A stretch of DNA of 5,959 bases from an uncultured candidate division Zixibacteria bacterium (GTDB taxonomy: Bacteria > Zixibacteria > MSB-5A5 > GN15 > FEB-12), in the NCBI GenBank assembly GCA_913009765.1, contig CAJVYT010000283.1, forward strand, positions 1 through 5,959. Direction: 5' to 3'. The notes beneath the pieces are model-generated. The model did no database searches and was not told the DNA's origin. It saw only the letters and a program-made list of their open reading frames with translations. Below, piece by piece: positions 1 through 4,177 of the stretch. The stretch's first letter is position 1. Each line of letters begins with the position of its first letter. A program made the position numbers and the translations under genes.

Positions 1-113
1 AAGGGGTGAAATGAGGTGTAGAAGAAGTACCTGTTGTAAAGTAATAGATGTAGGTTATGTGATGGTTAGCGATACCTGTTCCGGTTTTATTTTGTTATTA
101 TCTTTTTTTTTTT
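1..113. other. Probable non-genomic read-through noise next to an adapter
   Basis: This stretch lies on the outer side of an intact Illumina adapter. It ends in a run of 11 T (103-113) directly abutting the adapter's first base. By hand count, bases 1-102 hold 29 G but only 8 C, a skew unlike the genes to the right. Illumina flow-cell P5 oligos carry a T spacer before AATGATACGG, so a read running off a short fragment gives adapter, a homopolymer, then low-quality bases. That order is seen here when read on the minus strand. I see no gene: the only ATG reading frame (11-115) is 34 codons and takes its stop from adapter bases. A chimeric piece of real DNA is the alternative. Confidence 0.75.
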
Positions 114-171
114 AATGATACGGCGACCACCGAGATCTACACTCTTTCCCTACACGACGCTCTTCCGATCT
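114..171 (+). other. Illumina P5 / TruSeq universal adapter contamination
   Basis: All 58 bases match the TruSeq universal adapter as I know it, beginning AATGATACGGCGACCACC and ending ACGCTCTTCCGATCT. It is synthetic and not part of any genome. Its orientation means the library insert begins at 172, so sequence on the two sides must not be read as contiguous. A search against a vector/adapter database would settle it. Confidence 0.98.
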
Positions 172-173
172 AC

Positions 174-236
174 TCCCGGAATTACTATATTGAGCAGAAC
201 GCCAAGATAAAGCGGTTTAATAATCATTTTATGTAA
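174..236 (+). CDS. Possible 3' end of a convergent gene (20 codons left)
   Basis: Right of the adapter, one plus-strand frame reads ...YYIEQNAKIKRFNNHFM and stops at TAA (234-236). The residue mix looks protein-like, and the stop sits 22 nt from the convergent stop of the membrane-protein gene at 259, a sensible spacing for two genes meeting tail to tail. The 5' part is lost because real sequence starts at 172. Twenty open codons can occur by chance, and I recognise no family, so this is only a candidate. Confidence 0.22.
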   Translation, partial: SRNYYIEQNAKIKRFNNHFM

Positions 237-258
237 ATTATATTTATCAAATCTTCGT

Positions 259-780
259 TCAGACAATGGCATTGGAACTCACTTTCTCAAGAAATTTTTC
301 ACACCGTGATTTTGTAGGAAAAACTACTAGTGACCATGCGATTCCTACTACATAGAAATATAACATACGAGTCATATCACCTGAAACAATATAGATTAAT
401 AAACCAAATATAAATGACGCTTCGACTAATGCTGATTTTACAACAAAAAAAGTAAAATATAGTTTTTCAGGGGTTGAGTTCCTTTTATTAGAATGCGACT
501 GCAACTTCATAGCCCATTTAGATTTGTTCTTTACATCATTACGTTTATGGTGTGCTGTAACAAAAGCTTTTTCAAGAATTGGAATTACTAATGGATAAAA
601 CAGAGCAATAATCAGTAAGATATAAAACATTATGTCATTTTGTCCACTTGTTGAAAATTCTTGAAATATTGTTTCAGTTGTCATAAATAAATATATCAAT
701 GGTGCACCTACAAACATTACAAATGCAAAATAAATTGATCTTCTAAACTGTTTCTTTAATTCATCTGTCCATTCAATCAA
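259..780 (-). CDS. Unknown four-helix inner-membrane protein, TTG start
   Basis: This 173-residue protein has four likely transmembrane helices, at about residues 15-35, 49-69, 107-132 and 136-155. A strongly basic loop (about 71-106, rich in Lys/Arg/His/Asn) lies between helices 2 and 3, so the termini and that loop are probably cytoplasmic. No catalytic motif or known family is evident. The C-terminus carries FPTKSRCEKF after the last helix. The start is TTG at 778-780: a GGGAG Shine-Dalgarno-like stretch lies 6 nt upstream, and the next ATG (codon 22) would remove half of helix 1. The TTG overlaps the tadA stop as TTGA (777-780), indicating translational coupling as the last gene of the operon. 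I see no terminator hairpin downstream. Its existence as a gene is fairly secure; its function is unknown. Confidence 0.8.
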   Translation of the reverse strand: MIEWTDELKKQFRRSIYFAFVMFVGAPLIYLFMTTETIFQEFSTSGQNDIMFYILLIIALFYPLVIPILEKAFVTAHHKRNDVKNKSKWAMKLQSHSNKRNSTPEKLYFTFFVVKSALVEASFIFGLLIYIVSGDMTRMLYFYVVGIAWSLVVFPTKSRCEKFLEKVSSNAIV

Positions 781-1253
781 TTGATTCTCCCTTTCTTTTT
801 GCGAATCTGAGAAAAGAAATGCTTCATCATTGCCGAAACTTCATCTTTCATAATTCCACCGACAACTTCAATCTGATGATTTGTTTTTTTCTCATCAGGT
901 ATATTAAAAATTGATCCGCAGGCACCAAACTTTTCATCTTTGGCACCATAGACAATAGTTTTAATCCGCGACAACACCGCCGCCCCGGCACACATGGCAC
1001 ACGGTTCCAATGTCGAAACCAAAACAGAGTTTTCCAAACGCCAATCATCAAAATGATTATATGCCGCCGACAAAGCAATTATCTCGGCATGGGCGGTGGC
1101 ATCATGAAGCGACTCGACCTGATTATACCCTCGACCGATAATTTTATCTTCAAAAACGACAACAGCCCCAACGGGTACCTCGTTTTTTTTGAATGCTTCC
1201 TCAGCCTCACGAAAGGCAAGTTCCATATAATCATAATATCTCTCAGTTTTCAT
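777..1253 (-). CDS. tadA: tRNA-specific adenosine(34) deaminase TadA
   Basis: TadA converts adenosine to inosine at wobble position 34 of tRNA-Arg(ACG) in the cytoplasm. The 158-residue length and the whole cytidine/deoxycytidylate-deaminase fold fit. HAE at residues 55-57 gives zinc ligand His55 and proton-shuttle Glu57. PCAMC at 84-88 gives zinc ligands Cys85 and Cys88. The EVPVGAVVV strand (25-33), GYN (42-44) and TAHAE context are typical, and LEPCAMCAGA is close to the E. coli sequence. The ATG at 1251-1253 places the catalytic His at nearly the same position as in E. coli TadA (57). No clear Shine-Dalgarno precedes it in the 53-nt gap after hemW, so expression probably depends on operon read-through. 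The stop overlaps the next gene's TTG. A guanine or cytosine deaminase paralogue is less likely given the TadA-specific features. Confidence 0.93.
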   Translation of the reverse strand: MKTERYYDYMELAFREAEEAFKKNEVPVGAVVVFEDKIIGRGYNQVESLHDATAHAEIIALSAAYNHFDDWRLENSVLVSTLEPCAMCAGAAVLSRIKTIVYGAKDEKFGACGSIFNIPDEKKTNHQIEVVGGIMKDEVSAMMKHFFSQIRKKKGRIN

Positions 1254-1306
1254 AGTGGGAATATAGGGGATATAGATTCTAAAGAAAGTTTTAAAATGTA
1301 AATAAT

Positions 1307-2440
1307 CTACTTCACCAACAACCGTATCACTTCATCGATAACAAAAAATCCTTCATCGGTTAGTTTTATTTTCTCATCATCGACTATCAAATGCCCCGAC
1401 TGTTGCAGTCGTTCTACTTGATTTTCATCAAGATATTTTAATACATCTTTTTCAAACCGTTTGAAAAACTTCTTTTTGTTCACTCCCCATTCGGTGCGAA
1501 GCCCCAACATGATTGCTTCGGCAATCCGTTCCTCAATTCCCGATTCATCAATTTTTCTTGGTAACTCACGCTTGTTTAATGCAGTAAAATAATCCGACAA
1601 ACTTGAACTGTTATAAAACCGAACATTATCGATAAACGAATGTGCCGACGATCCCAATCCTAAATAGTCAGACCCATCCCAGTATGAAATATTGTGACGG
1701 CACTCATGATACGGTTTGGCAAACGAACAGATTTCATACCGTACATAGCCGGCATTTTTAAATTTTTCACATCCTGATTTATACATCGCCAGAATCAAAT
1801 CATCATTAAGCGGGAATATCTGCTTGTTTAAATATCTTTCATAAAGCTCTGTATTTTTTTCAAAAATTAATTGATAAAATGAAATATGAGGCGGGTCTAA
1901 ATCAATTAATTGTTCTACATCATAAGAAAACATTTTCGAACTTTGATTTGGTACTCCAAAAATCAAATCAACTCCATAGGTTTTATATCCTAAAGCATTG
2001 GTGAAATAAATCGCCTGTTGTGACTGATGTACATTATGGTCTCGTCCTAAAACTTTCAAAGTTTTTTCATTAAATGATTGCAAACCATAGGTCGGACGAG
2101 TAACGCCGATTTCTTTTAATCTACTCAGAACTTCAAGATTTATTGATTCAGGATTACATTCCAGTGAAAATTCAAGATTTGGTGCCAAAGTGAAATTCTG
2201 CTTAACCTGCTGAATAAATTTTTCAAACAGGTCAAGATTTGTAAGCGAGGGTGTTCCCCCTCCGATAAAAATTGTCGAAATTGTTCGGTCAGATATTTTT
2301 TCTATCGCAAGTTCTAACTCAACTGCCAGAAACTGATAGAATTTTGCTTCTGTCGGTTTGTCATGCACTTCTTTATAGAAGTCACAGTAATGACATTTGT
2401 TTGTACAAAAGGGGAAATGGACATAGAGCGAAATTGACAT
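1307..2440 (-). CDS. hemW: Radical SAM heme chaperone HemW (HemN-like)
   Basis: HemW is a radical-SAM protein related to oxygen-independent coproporphyrinogen III oxidase; it binds heme and delivers it to target proteins. At 377 residues it has the HemW size (HemN is about 450). The cluster motif is C12-X3-C16-X2-C19 within HFPFCTNKCHYCDFYK. Phe21 stands where true HemN has a fourth Cys (CXC), which supports HemW over HemN. Further family blocks are GGGTPS (60-65), LECNPES (93-99), GLQSF (119-123), LGRDHN (131-136), DLIFGVP (158-164), ECRHNISYW (246-254) and DYLGLGSSAHSF (258-269). The C-terminal HemN_C region is about 300-375, starting near MLGLRTEWGV. The ATG lies 6 nt after the lepB stop with no good Shine-Dalgarno, suggesting coupled translation. 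Many HemN-annotated genes of this length are HemW. Confidence 0.92.
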   Translation of the reverse strand: MSISLYVHFPFCTNKCHYCDFYKEVHDKPTEAKFYQFLAVELELAIEKISDRTISTIFIGGGTPSLTNLDLFEKFIQQVKQNFTLAPNLEFSLECNPESINLEVLSRLKEIGVTRPTYGLQSFNEKTLKVLGRDHNVHQSQQAIYFTNALGYKTYGVDLIFGVPNQSSKMFSYDVEQLIDLDPPHISFYQLIFEKNTELYERYLNKQIFPLNDDLILAMYKSGCEKFKNAGYVRYEICSFAKPYHECRHNISYWDGSDYLGLGSSAHSFIDNVRFYNSSSLSDYFTALNKRELPRKIDESGIEERIAEAIMLGLRTEWGVNKKKFFKRFEKDVLKYLDENQVERLQQSGHLIVDDEKIKLTDEGFFVIDEVIRLLVK

Positions 2441-2446
2441 GCCCTA

Positions 2447-3169
2447 TTATAATGCAGTGCCGAGCCGTTCCCAACGAATATGTGACGGGAAATTAAATAA
2501 TCCGTACCCAATCCATTGAACTGTTTCGATTATATATGGAAATTCCCATGCAGGCGATTCTCCCGGTTCCCATGACCAGTAGATAAAAACCGCTTTGCCC
2601 AAGATATTCTCTTTGGGAACTGAACCCCAAAAACGACTGTCTCGGCTGTCATCACGATTATCACCCATAACAAAATACTGATTTATCGGAACTTGGTATG
2701 GTCCAAAATTATCCCGAAATGAAAGGTCACCGGGGATATTCCGTTTATCGGTATGTTTTGATTCGGCAGGTATAGGGGCGACTTCTTCATTCACATAGAC
2801 AACTTTATCAGCAATCTGAACAACATCGGCACCAACTGCTGTAATACGTTTGATATAATGTTTTTCAGGGTTATTGGGATATTTGAATACAATTATATCC
2901 CCCGGCATCGGCTCATTGCCCATATCATAGGCGAGCTTATTTACAAAGATATAATCACCGGTGTAAATAGTGTCTGCCATTGACGATGAACTGACACGGT
3001 ATGCTGAGACAACAAATATACGCAGAACTATCGCAGCAACTAATGCGATAACTGCTGTTTCCAAATATTCTTTCCATAGCGGTTTTTCATATTTGGGTTC
3101 TAATACCTTGCGGGCTTGTTTGTTTGCTTCCGCTTTGCTAATATCCTGAATGAGAAAGTCTTGTTCCAT
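2447..3169 (-). CDS. lepB: Signal peptidase I (S26 family)
   Basis: Signal peptidase I removes signal peptides from proteins leaving through Sec or Tat, with its active site on the outer face of the inner membrane. The 240-residue protein has a cytoplasmic N-terminus of about 35 residues, one transmembrane anchor (about 36-57), then the catalytic domain. The nucleophile is Ser63 in SSSSMADT, followed by GDYIFVNK. The general-base Lys107 lies in YIKRI, and the box GDNRDDSRDSRFWG spans 169-182. The usual Ser-Met-X-Pro-Thr is Ser-Met-Ala-Asp-Thr here, so the proline is missing. The ATG at 3167-3169 gives the expected N-terminal anchor, but no Shine-Dalgarno is visible. It is the first gene of the group and probably carries its promoter. 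It could process the signal peptide of the neighbouring cytochrome, as of any exported protein. Confidence 0.95.
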   Translation of the reverse strand: MEQDFLIQDISKAEANKQARKVLEPKYEKPLWKEYLETAVIALVAAIVLRIFVVSAYRVSSSSMADTIYTGDYIFVNKLAYDMGNEPMPGDIIVFKYPNNPEKHYIKRITAVGADVVQIADKVVYVNEEVAPIPAESKHTDKRNIPGDLSFRDNFGPYQVPINQYFVMGDNRDDSRDSRFWGSVPKENILGKAVFIYWSWEPGESPAWEFPYIIETVQWIGYGLFNFPSHIRWERLGTAL

Positions 3170-3211
3170 ATATGAACAGTATCGGAAAGCAAATGCATAA
3201 CTTTAGGCTGT

Positions 3212-3245
3212 TTTATAGAAATATCCTTATGAACATACTAGTCAA
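3212..3245 (-). promoter_or_regulatory. Weak candidate promoter for the lepB operon
   Basis: On the minus strand TTGACT (3240-3245) resembles a -35 box and is followed after 16 nt by TATTTC (3218-3223), with TATAAA directly after it (3212-3217). TATTTC matches the -10 consensus only in part, and the better TATAAA is 22 nt away, which is too far. It lies 43-76 nt upstream of the lepB ATG, a fitting place. FCB-group bacteria may use other promoter consensus sequences, so this is tentative. Confidence 0.3.
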
Positions 3246-3361
3246 CCTTCCCATCTTGGCGGGATTGAAGGGACAGTTTAATACACCCCTTAATCCTCTC
3301 TTAAAAGAGGGAAAATGACAATTATAAAAACATTTTCAAAATGTTATCCCGAACTTTCTAT

Positions 3362-3481
3362 GTCATCTCGTACTTGGAGGCTGTGTCTCAATACATAATG
3401 TTAGTTCACAAACCCGCTCTGCGTGTTTAGGAACTAACATAACATAGAATACCCTTTCCGCTTCATCGGACTCAGGATGAC
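3362..3481. repeat. MITE-like 120-bp nested palindromic element
   Basis: The ends are inverted: GTCATCTCG at 3362-3370 faces CTCAGGATGAC at 3471-3481, which reads GTCATCCTGAG on the other strand. A 43-nt hairpin (3398-3440) sits almost exactly at the centre. Minus-strand text of the GTCATCCTGAG type recurs as a dispersed repeat in several bacterial genomes, as I recall. There is no coding capacity and no target-site duplication that I can define. Non-autonomous mobile element is an inference. Confidence 0.45.
3398..3440. repeat. 43-nt hairpin, copy A of a structured repeat family
   Basis: The arms are 20 nt each (3398-3417 and 3421-3440) around a TCT loop; 17 of 20 positions pair. The outer stem ATGTTAGTTC/GAACTAACAT is perfect. 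Unpaired AC opposite AG follows, then an inner GC-rich stem with one mismatch. The same outer layout recurs at 3963-4003. Confidence 0.8.
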
Positions 3482-3510
3482 TTGAAACACAACAACTTAT
3501 ATAATCTGTC

Positions 3511-3530
3511 ATGTAGCATTGCTCTGTCGC
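3511..3530 (+). repeat. Truncated copy of the GTAGCGACC palindromic repeat
   Basis: ATGTAGCATTGCTCTGTCGC matches the minus-strand reading of 3682-3710 if nine bases (GACCAGGGC) are removed from the latter, with one further mismatch (T for C). The missing bases are most of one hairpin arm, so this copy can no longer fold. It therefore looks like a decayed, inverted relative of the downstream copy. Confidence 0.6.
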
Positions 3531-3622
3531 TTGTGACTTAAACTTACATTGAGTGGACAAGAGTAACAAATAAAAAACGCTATTTCAAAAACAAACCCAA
3601 TTTAAAAGCCGAAAGGACTGGA

Positions 3623-3641
3623 CTCCGTGTCAAGCACGGAG
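3623..3641. repeat. Short hairpin CTCCGTG/CACGGAG
   Basis: A perfect 7-bp stem with loop TCAAG. On the minus strand it reads CTCCGTGCTTGACACGGAG. It lies 40 nt from the next hairpin, and both probably belong to one composite repeat. No T-run follows on either side, so it is unlikely to be a terminator. Confidence 0.6.
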
Positions 3642-3681
3642 AGGGGTTCAGAAGATTTGTAAGAAACCGACATGCTCCGCT

Positions 3682-3710
3682 GCGACAGGGCAATGCCCTG
3701 GTCGCTACAT
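3682..3710 (-). repeat. Full copy of the GTAGCGACC palindromic repeat
   Basis: GCGACAGGGC (3682-3691) pairs with GCCCTGGTCGC (3695-3705): ten base pairs with one bulged G at 3700 and loop AAT. The flank TACAT completes the 29-nt match with the truncated copy at 3511-3530. Its GC-rich composition stands out in AT-rich surroundings, which fits a REP-type element. Confidence 0.65.
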
Positions 3711-3785
3711 CTTTCAAAATGGATTCGTATCGCATATAAAACATCTTTTTTTAGTCGTTTTTTTATCCTTTTTTGCTGTAAGCAA

Positions 3786-3802
3786 AACAGGTTCAGCCTG
3801 TT
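3786..3802. repeat. Short hairpin AACAGG/CCTGTT
   Basis: A perfect 6-bp stem with loop TTCAG. It sits just upstream of the AAAATGGCTT palindrome and may be part of the same composite repeat. Confidence 0.45.
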
Positions 3803-3825
3803 ACGGCTAAATGGCTTTGCCTTGA

Positions 3826-3846
3826 AAAATGGCTTAAAGCCATTTT
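3826..3846. repeat. Palindrome AAAATGGCTT-A-AAGCCATTTT
   Basis: Two perfect 10-nt arms around one base; in a folded strand the innermost bases would form the loop. A partial direct copy of the left arm, AAATGGCTTT, lies just upstream (about 3809-3818) and could pair with the same right arm. It is not followed by a clear T-run. Confidence 0.6.
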
Positions 3847-3962
3847 CGGTAATATTTATTGTAGTGTTTTTGTGCATACTATTTCTCGTTTTTTGATACG
3901 TTGTTCATATAGTGGTAAATGATGTGAAAGTGGGAAGAATGTGTAGAGATTTTGTAATAAGA

Positions 3963-4003
3963 TGTCAGTTCACAATTCACTACCAGTGAATCAGGAACTG
4001 ACA
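3963..4003. repeat. 41-nt hairpin, copy B of the structured repeat family
   Basis: The outer stem TGTCAGTTC (3963-3971) pairs with GAACTGACA (3995-4003). A 3x3 internal loop (ACA against CAG) follows, then ATTCAC pairs with GTGAAT around loop TACCA. The outer stem and the AC/AG mismatch match copy A at 3398-3440, while the inner stem and loop differ. Confidence 0.8.
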
Positions 4004-4052
4004 CAACACTAAAAAGTTAAATAGAGACCTTCCCTACGAAACTACATAAGAT

Positions 4053-4074
4053 GTCGAAACCACAGGGTTTCGAC
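4053..4074. repeat. Hairpin GTCGAAACC/GGTTTCGAC
   Basis: A perfect 9-bp stem with loop ACAG. The ten bases ATAAGATGTC leading into it (4046-4055) are repeated exactly leading into copy B at 3957-3966, so both hairpins share a flank. It lies upstream of the terminator on the plus strand and has no T-run, so a repeat is more likely than a terminator. Confidence 0.65.
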
Positions 4075-4115
4075 CTGCTTAAAGGAAAAAGTCAACTATA
4101 TTATAGAAAATGAGA

Positions 4116-4154
4116 TATTAAAAAACTCCCACTGCAAAAAACAGTGGGAGTTTT
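4116..4154 (-). terminator. Rho-independent terminator of the cytochrome gene
   Basis: CAGTGGGAGTTTT (4142-4154) and AAAACTCCCACTG (4122-4134) form a perfect 13-bp stem with a 7-nt loop. Read on the minus strand it ends in a T-run followed by AATATC. It begins 23 nt after the cytochrome stop codon. The A/T tracts on both sides mean it could also terminate plus-strand transcription. Confidence 0.92.
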
Positions 4155-4177
4155 GTGTATACTTAACAGTCAACAGA

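Larger units (their letters stand above)
3170..4177. other. One-kilobase non-coding region dense in palindromic repeats
   Basis: No convincing gene lies between the lepB start and the cytochrome stop. The reading frames present (68-91 codons) run straight through the hairpin sequences, show no domain-like composition and have no ribosome sites. The content is a lepB leader (3170-3245); a weak CCTCT/AGAGG hairpin (3295-3310); a 120-bp nested palindrome (3362-3481); an AC-rich spacer with a decayed repeat copy (3511-3530); two short hairpins (3623-3641, 3682-3705); a T-rich stretch with two more (3786-3802, 3826-3846); and the hairpins at 3963-4003 and 4053-4074 before the terminator. It looks like accumulated REP- or MITE-type elements rather than a decayed gene. 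Confidence 0.7.

Noticed and set aside
11..115. A 34-codon plus-strand ATG frame at the left end
   Set aside because: Its stop is made partly of adapter bases, it ends in a poly-Phe run from the T tract, and the sequence is probably noise.
848..1078. An alternative minus-strand frame inside tadA
   Set aside because: The overlapping frame has the complete TadA active site; this one has no recognisable feature.
2314..2511. A 65-codon minus-strand frame bridging lepB and hemW
   Set aside because: Both flanking genes are complete in their own frames with clear starts and stops, so no frameshift or fusion is needed.
3363..3569. A 68-codon minus-strand frame
   Set aside because: It runs through the 43-nt hairpin and the MITE-like element, has no ribosome site and no protein-like composition.
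3602..3877. A 91-codon minus-strand frame with a basic middle (QQKRIKKRLKK)
   Set aside because: It spans four hairpins; the Lys-rich part comes from an A-rich tract. I treat it as a by-product of repeat sequence.
3672..3896. A 74-codon plus-strand frame with a hydrophobic end
   Set aside because: It is antisense to the frame above in the same repeats; the Phe/Leu/Ile-rich parts come from T-rich DNA, and there is no ribosome site.
3398..4074. Idea that the hairpins form a CRISPR array
   Set aside because: The repeats are few, unevenly spaced, differ in sequence and sit in different orientations; there is no constant repeat-spacer pattern and no cas gene.
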